DNA of 35,363 nt from Verrucomicrobiota bacterium (GCA_025363585.1 JANYDN010000017.1:1-35363); one strand, 5' to 3'; counted from the stretch's first letter, positions 16,784-28,290 are shown. Notes: generated by a model from the letters alone, not told the origin. Program-made: numbers and translations.

Positions 16784-18499
16784 TTAGACCGCCACGTTCG
16801 CCCCCGCGTCGCCGAGCCGTGCCCACTCGACGCCCGCGAAGGCGGGGATTTCGCCCGCCATCCGGTTGAAGAGGCCTTCCGCCGTCGCGGGGAACTGCCC
16901 CGCCCCGACGCCCGCCAGAAGTTCCAGCAGGAATTCCGCCTCGGGCCGGGCGTCGCCCTTCGGTTCCACCGCCTTCAGGAACCGTTGCACGCGGCCCTTC
17001 GCGTTCACGAAGGTCCCGCGCTTCTCCGCGGCCGCGCAACCCGGCAACACATGGTGCGCCGCGGCCGTCGTCGCGTTGGGCAGGATGTCGCTCGCCACCA
17101 GCAACTCGAGCTTCGCCAGCAGGTCCGCGCCGATCCCGTGCTGGGTCACGTCCTCGCCGAACACCACGAGGGAACGGATGGTGCCGTTGCGGATGCCGTC
17201 CGCGATCCTCGGCAACTGGATGCCCGCCTCGGTATAACTAATACCCGTCAACCGCGCGCCGTTCGAATTGGGATTGCGGTCGGCACTCACCAACAGCTTG
17301 TCCGCCTCGCCCTCGCGCGGCACCGAATCCGTCGGCGCGCCGAGCCGTGTGGCCAGCTTCTTGACGAGATATAACTCCTCGGTCGTCTGGCGCGCGCTGG
17401 CGACGATCGCCACGCTGCCGGCCGGGGCCGACGCCAACTTCCCCGCGATCGCGTCGATCGCCGCCTTCCACGTCGTCTTGGCACCGCCCGCCGTCACGTC
17501 GCGCAACCGGTCCGCGCGGCCGATCCAGCGGTAGTTCAGCCGGCCGGAATCGCACATCCACGTCCCGTTGACGGCGTCGTTCTCGCGCGGCTCGTAGCGG
17601 TGCACGGTCTCCTCGCGCGACCCGATGGTGATGTTGCACCCAGTCGCGCAGGAGGTGCAGATGCCGCGGGTTTCCTTGAGGAACCAAACGCGCATCTTGA
17701 ACCGAAAATCCTTCGAGGTCAGCGCGCCGACCGGGCACAGATCGACGGTATTAAGCGTGTAATTATTGTCGAACGCCTTCCCGGGGAACGCGGAAATGGT
17801 GTTGTAGGAACCGCGGTTCACGATGCCCAGCGCGTCGTCGCCCACGATGTCCTTGGTGAAGCGGACGCAACGGGTGCAGAGGACGCAACGCTCGTCGTCG
17901 AGGACGATGCGCGGACCGAGGTCGACCGCCTTCGGCTTGTGGACCTTGGCCTCGACGAAACGCGAGGCGCCCTGCCCGTGCTGCACGGAGGATTCCTGCA
18001 GCTTGCACTCGCCGGCCTGGTCGCAGATCGGGCAATCCAGCGGATGGTTGATGAGCAACGACTCGAGCACCGACTCGCGCATCTGTTTGGTCGCGGGCGA
18101 GGACGGATAGATCTCCATGCCCGGCGAGATCGGCGTCGCGCAGGCGATGGCGCCGCGCGGCGTCTGCGGCTCATAGGGAAGGACCGAACGCGCGATCTTG
18201 ACCGAGCCATCCTCGTTGAGGATCGGCTTCCGCGTGGCCATGTCCATCGCCGGCGTGCCGAACTCGACGAGGCACATGCGGCAATTGCCGGCGACCGGAA
18301 GCTTCGGATGATAGCAATAGTGCGGCACCTCGTGCCCGGCGAGATGGCAGGCCTGCAGCATCGTGGTCGGCTGCGGACGGCCCTGCCAGTCGGGCATCGT
18401 CTTGGGCACGTCGATGTCGCGGCCGTCCACCTTGATCCGGAGGGTCTCGACCGGCGGCGGCGCGGTGGGCGCGGGGGCGTTGGGAGCGGCGTTCGACAT
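16784..18499 (-). CDS. nuoG: NADH-quinone oxidoreductase subunit G with an N7 cluster site
   Basis: The 571-residue product carries the complex I electron wire. Visible sites: [2Fe-2S] N1b at C62, C73, C76 and probably C120; N5 with its His ligand in 'HPLDCPICDQAGECKLQ' (H152, C156, C159, C165); N4 at C205, C208, C211 and C255; and N7 at C281-x2-C284-x3-C288-x27-C316. N7 is found in E. coli and Thermus but is missing from mitochondria and many bacteria. The molybdopterin-like C-terminal domain is much shorter than in E. coli (908 residues in total). There is an extra stretch of about 25 residues between C76 and C120. The gene begins six bases after the nuoF stop. Confidence 0.96.
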   Translation of the reverse strand: MSNAAPNAPAPTAPPPVETLRIKVDGRDIDVPKTMPDWQGRPQPTTMLQACHLAGHEVPHYCYHPKLPVAGNCRMCLVEFGTPAMDMATRKPILNEDGSVKIARSVLPYEPQTPRGAIACATPISPGMEIYPSSPATKQMRESVLESLLINHPLDCPICDQAGECKLQESSVQHGQGASRFVEAKVHKPKAVDLGPRIVLDDERCVLCTRCVRFTKDIVGDDALGIVNRGSYNTISAFPGKAFDNNYTLNTVDLCPVGALTSKDFRFKMRVWFLKETRGICTSCATGCNITIGSREETVHRYEPRENDAVNGTWMCDSGRLNYRWIGRADRLRDVTAGGAKTTWKAAIDAIAGKLASAPAGSVAIVASARQTTEELYLVKKLATRLGAPTDSVPREGEADKLLVSADRNPNSNGARLTGISYTEAGIQLPRIADGIRNGTIRSLVVFGEDVTQHGIGADLLAKLELLVASDILPNATTAAAHHVLPGCAAAEKRGTFVNAKGRVQRFLKAVEPKGDARPEAEFLLELLAGVGAGQFPATAEGLFNRMAGEIPAFAGVEWARLGDAGANVAV

Positions 18500-18505
18500 G
18501 GAAAA

Positions 18506-19915
18506 TCAGTGGTGGGTGCCGGGTTTCGCCAAGCCCTTGGCACGGGCCGCCTCGTCGGCCTGGCCGCGCGCGGTGAACTCGTCGCGGAACTTCTTCACGA
18601 AACTCAGCACGGGCCAGGCGGCGGCCTCGCCGAACGCGCAGATCGTGCGGCCCTGGATGTTCTGGGCGATGTCCCGCAGGTAATCGGCGTCGGCGGAACG
18701 CCCGCCGCCGGTCGTCAGCCGATGCAATGCCTTGCTCATCCACAGCGCGCCCTCGCGGCACGGCGTGCATTGCCCGCAACTCTCGTGCGCGTAGAACTCC
18801 GACAGGTTCGCCAGCGTGTCGACCATGTCCCGCGTGTCGTCCATCACGATGATGGCGCCCGACCCGGACATCGTGCCCGCCTGCTGGAGCGAATCGAAAT
18901 CATAGGGAAGATCGAGAAGGTCGACCTCGACCTGCGTCATCTGTCCGTCGGCGCCCTTGCGGCGGAGTTTGAATTTCTCGCCGGCCTTCAAGACCTTGGA
19001 AGACGATCCGCCGGGAATGATGGCCTTGAGCGAGCGGCCCGTCTTGAGACCGCCGCCGAACGCGGGATCGTTGATCAGTTCGCCGAGGGTGACCTTGCCG
19101 ACCTCGACCTCGAAATAGCCGGGCTTCGTGACGTCGCCGCTCAGCGAGACGATGCGGGTGCCGGTGTTGTTGGGAGTGCCGAGTTTCGCGTACTCGGCGC
19201 CGCCCAACCGGACGACGTGCACCACGTGGCAAAGCGTCTCCACGTTGTTGACGATCGTCGGCGACATATAAAGGCCGAGGACCGCGGGGAAATAGGGGGG
19301 CTTGATGCGCGGGTACGGGCGCTTGCCCTCGAGCGACTCGATGAGCCCGGTCTCCTCGCCGCAGATATAGGCACCGGCGCCGCGGTGCACGTGGATCTCT
19401 ATATCATGGCCGGAGCCGAGGACGTTCTTGCCGAGAAAGCCGGCCGCGCGGGCTTCCTCCAGCGCCTTGTTGAGCAACCGCGCGCCGTGGGGCATCTCGC
19501 CGCGGATATAGATATAGGCCAGTTTGACGTCGTTGGCCCAGCACGAGATGATCATGCCCTCCACCAGTTGGTGGGGATCCTTGTGGAGGATCTGCCGGTC
19601 CTTGAAGGTGCCGGGTTCCGACTCGTCGGCATTGCAGACGAGATAGATGGGCTTGCCGCCGCGGCGATCGACGAAACTCCACTTGAGACCCGCCGAGAAA
19701 CCGGCGCCGCCGCGGCCGCGGAGGCCGGATTTCAGGACATCGTCGCGGACCACTTCCCGCGGCGTCTGCTTCTTGCCGTCGGGGAGATCGCGACCCGGGG
19801 TGGCGAGCGCTTTCTTGAGCGATTCATAGCCGCCGTGACGGAGATAGCACGCGAGGTCCGGGGTATAACCCGGTTGGTCGGCGTGCTTCAGGATCAGTCG
19901 GTACTCTTGCGGCAT
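18506..19915 (-). CDS. nuoF: NADH-quinone oxidoreductase subunit F (NADH/FMN-binding)
   Basis: The 469-residue subunit oxidises NADH through FMN and passes electrons to cluster N3. The NADH-binding Gly-rich loop 'GLRGRGGAGFSAGLKW' (65-79) and the FMN loop 'CNADESEPGTFKDR' (94-107) are intact, as is 'GAGAYICGEETGLIESLEG' (180-198). The N3 cluster ligands are C380, C383 and C386 in 'SCGQCTPCREG' plus C426. ATG at 19915 is chosen because homology begins there; further upstream the frame enters the tRNA region. No clear Shine-Dalgarno precedes it. nuoF is separated from nuoE by 279 bases holding an oppositely oriented tRNA gene, so it may need its own promoter. Confidence 0.97.
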   Translation of the reverse strand: MPQEYRLILKHADQPGYTPDLACYLRHGGYESLKKALATPGRDLPDGKKQTPREVVRDDVLKSGLRGRGGAGFSAGLKWSFVDRRGGKPIYLVCNADESEPGTFKDRQILHKDPHQLVEGMIISCWANDVKLAYIYIRGEMPHGARLLNKALEEARAAGFLGKNVLGSGHDIEIHVHRGAGAYICGEETGLIESLEGKRPYPRIKPPYFPAVLGLYMSPTIVNNVETLCHVVHVVRLGGAEYAKLGTPNNTGTRIVSLSGDVTKPGYFEVEVGKVTLGELINDPAFGGGLKTGRSLKAIIPGGSSSKVLKAGEKFKLRRKGADGQMTQVEVDLLDLPYDFDSLQQAGTMSGSGAIIVMDDTRDMVDTLANLSEFYAHESCGQCTPCREGALWMSKALHRLTTGGGRSADADYLRDIAQNIQGRTICAFGEAAAWPVLSFVKKFRDEFTARGQADEAARAKGLAKPGTHH

Positions 19916-19923
19916 ACTGGTGC

Positions 19924-19951
19924 TTGACTCGAAGTGTTCTCCCGCTAGCCT
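19924..19951 (+). promoter_or_regulatory. Putative sigma-70-type promoter of tRNA-Gln
   Basis: TTGACT (19924-19929) and TAGCCT (19946-19951) are separated by 16 bases and lie 15 bases upstream of the mature tRNA 5' end. The -35 box matches five of six consensus bases; the -10 box only matches at its conserved T, A and final T. Confidence 0.5.
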
Positions 19952-19966
19952 CACGCGCCTACCGAC

Positions 19967-20040
19967 TGCCCGATGGTGTAACGGTAGCACAGCAGACTCT
20001 GGATCTGTTTGTCATGGTTCAAATCCATGTCGGGCAGCCA
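19967..20040 (+). tRNA. tRNA-Gln (anticodon CUG)
   Basis: The 74-base sequence folds into a full cloverleaf. Acceptor TGCCCGA pairs with TCGGGCA, the D-stem is GTGT/GCAC with a GG-containing loop, the anticodon stem GCAGA/TCTGT encloses loop CTCTGGA (anticodon CTG), and the T-stem CATGG/CCATG encloses TTCAAAT. The discriminator is G73 and CCA is encoded. The U1-A72 pair and G73 are typical identity elements for glutaminyl-tRNA synthetase. It reads CAG codons. It lies antisense within the nuo cluster, between nuoE and nuoF. Confidence 0.96.
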
Positions 20041-20056
20041 ATCGATTTCCAGGACC

Positions 20057-20093
20057 ACGGCCGCGAGGTTTTCAAAGACTCCGCGGCCGTTTT
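20057..20093 (+). terminator. Rho-independent terminator of tRNA-Gln
   Basis: The arms CGGCCGCG (20058-20065) and CGCGGCCG (20082-20089) can pair, followed by four T residues on the plus strand. The hairpin starts 17 bases after the encoded CCA. The minus strand lacks a T-run, so it should not stop nuo transcription as an intrinsic terminator. Confidence 0.8.
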
Positions 20094-20194
20094 GCATGCC
20101 GGCATGGCGGCCCGTCCGCGGTTGGTCCCGGCGGCTCGCGGTCAAGGCTTTGTCATGGGTCGGCATCGTGTGGCGGTGTTGTGGGAGGGTGGAA

Positions 20195-20680
20195 TCAGCC
20201 GCCCTTCGAGAGGACCCGGTCGCAATCGGCGGCCGAGCATTTGCCTATTAGATCGTCGTTCACCATGACCACCGGGGCGTTGCCGCAATCGGCAAGGCAC
20301 TCGACGAATTCCACGGTGAATTTCCCGTCGGGCGTGGTCTGCGCCCCGTGACGGTGCGCGTCCAACCCCAGCTTCGTGCAAAAGTGCGAGCGGATTTCCG
20401 CTGAACCCGCCATCGCGCAACTCAGCGTGCGGCAGACCTTGACCTGCGTGCGTCCCAGCTTTTCCTGCCGGAACATCGGGTAGAACGTCACCAACTCGAG
20501 GACGTTGATCGGCTGCAGTCCCAGCTTCGACGCGGTCCATTCGACGGCCTCGTTCGACACGCAGCCGAAGTGTTCCTGCAACGCGTGCAGGAACATCAGC
20601 GAGGCGCTCCGCTTCTGCGGGTAGCGCGTGGCCAACGCGTCCAGTTCGGCTTCCAGTCCTGCGGGTATGGAGAATCCCAT
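20195..20680 (-). CDS. nuoE: NADH-quinone oxidoreductase subunit E ([2Fe-2S] thioredoxin-like)
   Basis: The 161-residue subunit carries the off-path cluster N1a next to NuoF. Ligands are C83-x4-C88 in 'VCRTLSCAM' and C128-x3-C132 in 'ECLADCGNAP', the exact family pattern. The N-terminal four-helix part includes 'RSASLMFLHALQEHFG'. The start ATG at 20680 follows the nuoD stop by 22 bases, with AGGA about 11 bases upstream. It is the last gene before the tRNA-Gln interruption. Confidence 0.97.
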   Translation of the reverse strand: MGFSIPAGLEAELDALATRYPQKRSASLMFLHALQEHFGCVSNEAVEWTASKLGLQPINVLELVTFYPMFRQEKLGRTQVKVCRTLSCAMAGSAEIRSHFCTKLGLDAHRHGAQTTPDGKFTVEFVECLADCGNAPVVMVNDDLIGKCSAADCDRVLSKGG

Positions 20681-20702
20681 GGCTTATTGGTCCTACAAGG
20701 TC

Positions 20703-22001
20703 CTAGCGATCGGCCTCTCCCATCACGAAATCGATGGAGCCCAGGATCGACACCACGTCGCTCATCAGGTGGCCGGGCAACAATGCCGGCAGGATGCCGA
20801 GGTTCACGAACGACGGGGCGCGGATCTTGAGGCGGTAGGGCGTCCCGCCGCCGCGGCTATGGATGAAGAAGCCGAGCTCTCCCTTCGGATTCTCGGCCCC
20901 GAAATAGACTTCTCCCGGCGGCGCGTTCACTCCCTGGGTCACCAGCACGAACTGATGGATCAATTCCTCCATGCCGGTGAGCACCTTGTTTTTCGGCGGC
21001 AACACCAGTTTCGGATCGTCCACGTTCACCGGCTCGCCCGACGCGTTGTCATACCCGCCCGGCAATTGCCTCAGCGCCTGCCTCAGGATCCGCACGCTCT
21101 GGCGCATCTCCTCCTGGCGAACCAGATAGCGATCATAGCAATCGCCCACCGTGCCGATGGGAACGTCGAATTCCAGATCCTTGTAACAAAGATAGGGGTT
21201 CGCCTTCCGGACGTCATAGTCCACGCCGCTGGCGCGGAGGTTCGGGCCCGTCAGCGCGTAGTCGATCGCCATGGCGGCCGGGATCGGGCCCACGCCGCGC
21301 GTGCGGTCCACGAAGATGGTGTTGCGCGTGAGCAACCGCTCCACTTCCTCGATCGCCACCGAGACCTCGTCGCAGAACGTCCCGACTTTCTTCGCCCAGC
21401 CGGCGGGAAGATCGCGCGTCACGCCGCCGATGCGGGTATAACTCGTCGTGAATCGCGCCCCCGTCAGCCATTCCGCGAGGTTATATATTTTCTCGCGTTC
21501 CGTGAACGTGTGCAGGAACACGGTCAACGCCCCGACGTCCATCGCGAACGCCCCGAGTCCCAACAAGTGCGCGGAGATGCGCGCCAATTCGCAGCAGATG
21601 ACGCGGATGTACTGGCAGCGCGGCGGGAGCTTGTCGTGGATGCCCACCAATTTCTCGACGGCGAGCGCGTAGGCGACGTTGTTCGCCAGCGGCGCGAGGT
21701 AATCCAGCCGGTCCGTATAAGGGACGAACTGGGTATAAGTCATGTTCTCGGCGATCTTCTCGTCGCCGCGGTGCAGGTACCCGAGGTCCGGCATCGCCCG
21801 CGTGATGGTCTCGCCGTCGAGCTCGATCAACACCCGCAGCACGCCGTGCGTGGACGGGTGGGACGGACCCATGTTGAGCACCAGCTTGTCGCCGTGCAGG
21901 TCCTGCAACTCGCCGTCCGCGCCCGCCGCCGGGACCGCGCCCGCCCCGGTCGCCACGCGGGCGGCCGGGTCTCGGAATTCGATGGATTCAGCCGTCGCCA
22001 T
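20703..22001 (-). CDS. nuoD: NADH-quinone oxidoreductase subunit D (49-kDa)
   Basis: The 432-residue subunit lines the quinone-reduction site facing NuoB. 'NMGPSHPSTHGVLR' contains the quinone-binding His loop, and 'DLGYLHRGDEKIAE', 'RIGGVTRDLP' and the C-terminal 'DVVSILGSIDFVMGEADR' are diagnostic. ATG at 22001 has GGAG seven bases upstream, located inside the last codons of nuoC. nuoC and nuoD are separate genes here, not fused as in E. coli. An N-terminal extension of about 35 residues is Ala/Gly-rich and probably disordered. Confidence 0.97.
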   Translation of the reverse strand: MATAESIEFRDPAARVATGAGAVPAAGADGELQDLHGDKLVLNMGPSHPSTHGVLRVLIELDGETITRAMPDLGYLHRGDEKIAENMTYTQFVPYTDRLDYLAPLANNVAYALAVEKLVGIHDKLPPRCQYIRVICCELARISAHLLGLGAFAMDVGALTVFLHTFTEREKIYNLAEWLTGARFTTSYTRIGGVTRDLPAGWAKKVGTFCDEVSVAIEEVERLLTRNTIFVDRTRGVGPIPAAMAIDYALTGPNLRASGVDYDVRKANPYLCYKDLEFDVPIGTVGDCYDRYLVRQEEMRQSVRILRQALRQLPGGYDNASGEPVNVDDPKLVLPPKNKVLTGMEELIHQFVLVTQGVNAPPGEVYFGAENPKGELGFFIHSRGGGTPYRLKIRAPSFVNLGILPALLPGHLMSDVVSILGSIDFVMGEADR

Positions 22002-22005
22002 GAAA

Positions 22006-22587
22006 TCACTCCACTGGGTTCCGCGCCCGCGGTTCGCGGGCAATCGTGTCCTTGCCCCCCGCCACCGTCACGAACGGGCCGCCTTCCAACGGCGCCGCCC
22101 GCGTGAACGCCACTTCCGGAAGATCCGTCGGCTTGCCCGCCAACGGGAAATCCTTCCGCAATGGATGATAGGGATAGCCGTCCCACATCAGGATGCGGCG
22201 CAGGTCGGGATGGCCGGTGAACCGGATTCCCATCAGGTCGAAAATCTCGCGCTCGTGCCAATCCGCGGTGCGCCACACGCCACTGACGGTGGGGACCTCG
22301 CCCTTCTCCTCGCCCACGCTCGTCCTCAGGCGCAGGTGGCACGCGTGGCCCAGCCCATATAACTCATAGACCACGGTCCAGCGCGGCTCGTCCCCATAAT
22401 TGTCGATGCTGCTGACGTCGGTGAGGAAATCGAACCCGAGTGTCTCCTTCGCGTGCCGGCATACGTCCGCGATGCGCGACGGATCGGACACCACGAGCGT
22501 GGCCTCGCCCCGGAACTCGGTGGGACCGACGACGACGTCCGGAAACGCTTCGCGCAATTGCTGGGCTAGCTCGAGGGGAGTGGGCAC
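22006..22587 (-). CDS. nuoC: NADH-quinone oxidoreductase subunit C (30-kDa)
   Basis: The 193-residue subunit holds the peripheral arm together beside NuoD and NuoI. The family signature is 'TADWHEREIFDLMGIRFTGH' (about 108-127) followed by 'RRILMWDGYPYHPLRKDFP'. It starts with GTG at 22587, only three bases after the nuoB stop, and no in-frame ATG nearby would preserve the N-terminal helix. Length is typical for an unfused NuoC. Confidence 0.95.
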   Translation of the reverse strand: MPTPLELAQQLREAFPDVVVGPTEFRGEATLVVSDPSRIADVCRHAKETLGFDFLTDVSSIDNYGDEPRWTVVYELYGLGHACHLRLRTSVGEEKGEVPTVSGVWRTADWHEREIFDLMGIRFTGHPDLRRILMWDGYPYHPLRKDFPLAGKPTDLPEVAFTRAAPLEGGPFVTVAGGKDTIAREPRARNPVE

Positions 22588-22590
22588 GGC

Positions 22591-23199
22591 CTAGTGTTTT
22601 TGGGTTTCCTCGAGGTGCTGGGCCGTGACCTGGATCCCGAGGCGTCCGTACTGCGACGGGCCGGAGTCCTTCTTGAGGGTCCGCGTGATGGGTTCGCGCG
22701 AGACCTTGCCCTGGAGCTTGATCAACGCGTCCAGCAACGCCTCGGGACGCGGCGGGCATCCGGCGACATAGACATCCACCGGGATGATGTTGTCGACACC
22801 CTGGAGCACCGAGTAGCTGCGGTACATGCCGCCCGTGGACGCACATGCACCCATGGCGATGACCCACTTGGGCTCGGCCATCTGCTCGTAGATGCGACGG
22901 ACCGCGAGCGCCATTTTGTAGGTGACGGTGCCGGCCACGATCATGACGTCGGACTGCCGGGGCGAAAAACGCATGACCTCGGAACCGAAGCGCGAGATGT
23001 CGAAGCGGCTTGCGCCCGCGGCCATCAATTCGATGGCGCAACACGCCAACCCCATCGGCATGGGCCACAGCGAGTTCTTGCGAAACCAGTTGAGCGCGGA
23101 GTCGAGTTGGGTGTGGACCACCTCGCCCTCGATCTTCGAATTGTACCCGAATTCGGTCGTTACGACCGGTGCGGCGGGGGCCGAAAGTGGGGTCTCCAT
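22591..23199 (-). CDS. nuoB: NADH-quinone oxidoreductase subunit B (cluster N2)
   Basis: The 202-residue subunit binds cluster N2, the last electron carrier before quinone. Ligands are the tandem C53-C54 in '[10 protein letters not shown]', C119 in 'GACASTGG' and C148 in '[12 protein letters not shown]'. ATG at 23199 is used; an in-frame GTG lies 12 bases further upstream. It is the first gene of the cluster, where nuoA would normally be. A Rex-type operator lies 74 bases upstream, and a hairpin GAAGCG/CGCTTC (23220-23235) sits in the leader. Confidence 0.97.
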   Translation of the reverse strand: METPLSAPAAPVVTTEFGYNSKIEGEVVHTQLDSALNWFRKNSLWPMPMGLACCAIELMAAGASRFDISRFGSEVMRFSPRQSDVMIVAGTVTYKMALAVRRIYEQMAEPKWVIAMGACASTGGMYRSYSVLQGVDNIIPVDVYVAGCPPRPEALLDALIKLQGKVSREPITRTLKKDSGPSQYGRLGIQVTAQHLEETQKH

Positions 23200-23272
23200 A
23201 GGGATGTTCACGACCTGGCGAAGCGAAGGCGCTTCGAAACTATTGTTGCCCTTCCGGCGCTGCAAGACGCTT

Positions 23273-23290
23273 TTGTGAACTTTTTCACAA
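23273..23290. promoter_or_regulatory. Rex-type operator upstream of nuoB
   Basis: TTGTGAACTTTTTCACAA is a perfect match to the Rex consensus TTGTGAA-N4-TTCACAA. Rex is a repressor that leaves DNA when NADH binds, and it controls nuo and other respiratory genes in Gram-positive bacteria such as Streptomyces. The site lies 74 bases before the nuoB start. The -35/-10 elements could not be placed with confidence, though TTGCAG lies about 9 bases downstream of the site on the minus strand. Confidence 0.75.
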
Positions 23291-23380
23291 AGTCGGTTCG
23301 AAGAGCGGATGGGACGGTGGAACGAACGGAAAACCGGAGGTTCAACGGACTTTGCTGCACCATGCGGGGAAAGCCGATAC

Positions 23381-23443
23381 GAACCGATCCACCGCGTTAC
23401 CGCGGCGGCTACAGAACCGATCCACCGCGTTACCGCGGCGGCC
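23381..23443 (-). repeat. Two 33-bp direct repeats, each a GUAA-tetraloop hairpin, after atpC
   Basis: The minus-strand RNA forms two identical hairpins (23389-23408 and 23422-23441) with arms CCGCCGCG and CGCGGTGG (8 bp including a G-T pair) around loop GTAA. They start about 33 bases after the atpC stop. There is no T-run, so they more likely protect or process the 3' end of the atp mRNA than terminate it intrinsically. On the plus strand the G-T pair becomes an A-C mismatch, which favours the minus-strand orientation. Confidence 0.75.
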
Positions 23444-23475
23444 ACTGGGGCCACAGGTGCGGCCACGGGCGTGGG

Positions 23476-23880
23476 CTAGCGACGGCGGCGCTTGACGTTG
23501 AGTTGCGTCAGCGAGTGCATCAACGCCGCCTGGACCGACGCGGATTCCTCTTCGCCCAACTTCTCCGCCAACCGGGCCTCGGCGCGCTTGCGGGCTTCCT
23601 CCGCCTTCGCCTCGTCGATGTCGTCGGCCTTCACCGCCATGTCGGTCAGCACCGCCACGCGGTCCGCCGTGATCTCCACGAAACCCTCGCCCACGGCGAG
23701 GTACTGTTCCTTGGATCCCCGGCGCGCGATGATCTCGCCCGAAACCACCTGGGTCATGAGCGGGATGTGCATCGGGAAGATGCCCATCTCGCCCTGGACG
23801 CCCGGCAGCGTGACCATGTCGACGTCTTCGGAGAAAATCCGGGCCTCCGGCGTGACGATCTCGAGTCTGAGGGTTGCCAT
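23476..23880 (-). CDS. atpC: ATP synthase subunit epsilon
   Basis: The 134-residue central-stalk subunit of F1 couples rotation and inhibits ATP hydrolysis. The N-terminal beta-sandwich shows 'LEIVTPEARIFSEDVDMVTLPGVQGEMGI', here seen as 'VTPEARIFSEDVDMV' and 'PGVQGEMGIFPMHIPLM'. The C-terminal helices contain 'AKAEEARKRAEARLAE'. It is the last gene of the atp operon and starts four bases after atpD. Length is typical. Confidence 0.96.
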   Translation of the reverse strand: MATLRLEIVTPEARIFSEDVDMVTLPGVQGEMGIFPMHIPLMTQVVSGEIIARRGSKEQYLAVGEGFVEITADRVAVLTDMAVKADDIDEAKAEEARKRAEARLAEKLGEEESASVQAALMHSLTQLNVKRRRR

Positions 23881-23884
23881 GGGC

Positions 23885-27829
<3,945 letters not shown>

Positions 27830-27857
27830 ATACGCGGGAACGGTAAGGGGAAAATCT

Positions 27858-28250
27858 TCAGAACTTCTCGGACAAGGCGGCCAGTCGACCCGCGACCGAA
27901 CCGTCGTAGATGTTGCTTCCGACGCGGACGCGCAGGCCGCCGATCAATTCGGGAACCACGCGGAACGAAAGCTGCAAACCGGCGCCGTGACGCGTGGCGA
28001 GATTCGAGCCGATCTCGCTCGTCATCTCGGGCGTCAGCGTCGTGGCGCTCTCGACGACCGCTGTGCGGCGGTCGATGTCGACCTTCACGAGGCGCGAGAA
28101 ATGCGTCAGCACGGCGGCATAGCCACGCGGCTTGGCGGCGATCACGCGCGACACGGCGTCGCGCACACGGGCCTCGTCCAGCAGTCCGTCGGCGCGGCAC
28201 GCGCGCAACAGCGCCTTCGCGTCGCTCCGGGCCTGGCGGTTGATCTTCAT
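27858..28250 (-). CDS. atpH: ATP synthase subunit delta, short form
   Basis: At 130 residues this is well below the usual 175-185. The C-terminal part is clear: '[26 protein letters not shown]' matches the conserved end, quoted here as '[20 protein letters not shown]'. The N-terminal helical domain that normally binds the tip of subunit alpha is reduced to about 80 residues, so some of its six helices are missing or shortened. The position between atpF and atpA supports the identity. No earlier start codon giving a recognisable N-terminal domain was found in frame. Confidence 0.88.
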   Translation of the reverse strand: MKINRQARSDAKALLRACRADGLLDEARVRDAVSRVIAAKPRGYAAVLTHFSRLVKVDIDRRTAVVESATTLTPEMTSEIGSNLATRHGAGLQLSFRVVPELIGGLRVRVGSNIYDGSVAGRLAALSEKF

Positions 28251-28290
28251 GGCGTCGTCCGTGGAAGCGGCGAGATGCGGTTGGAACCGA

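Noticed and set aside
17600-19927. 775-codon plus-strand open frame opposite nuoG/nuoF
   Set aside because: Shadow of nuoF and nuoG, whose Fe-S and FMN motifs are intact on the minus strand.
19967-20040. tRNA gene as a phage or island attachment site
   Set aside because: No integrase gene and no second copy of the tRNA 3' end were seen; flanking genes are nuo on both sides.
23200-23272. Exact -35/-10 promoter for nuoB
   Set aside because: TTGCAG is present, but no -10 of convincing sequence and spacing could be fixed by eye.
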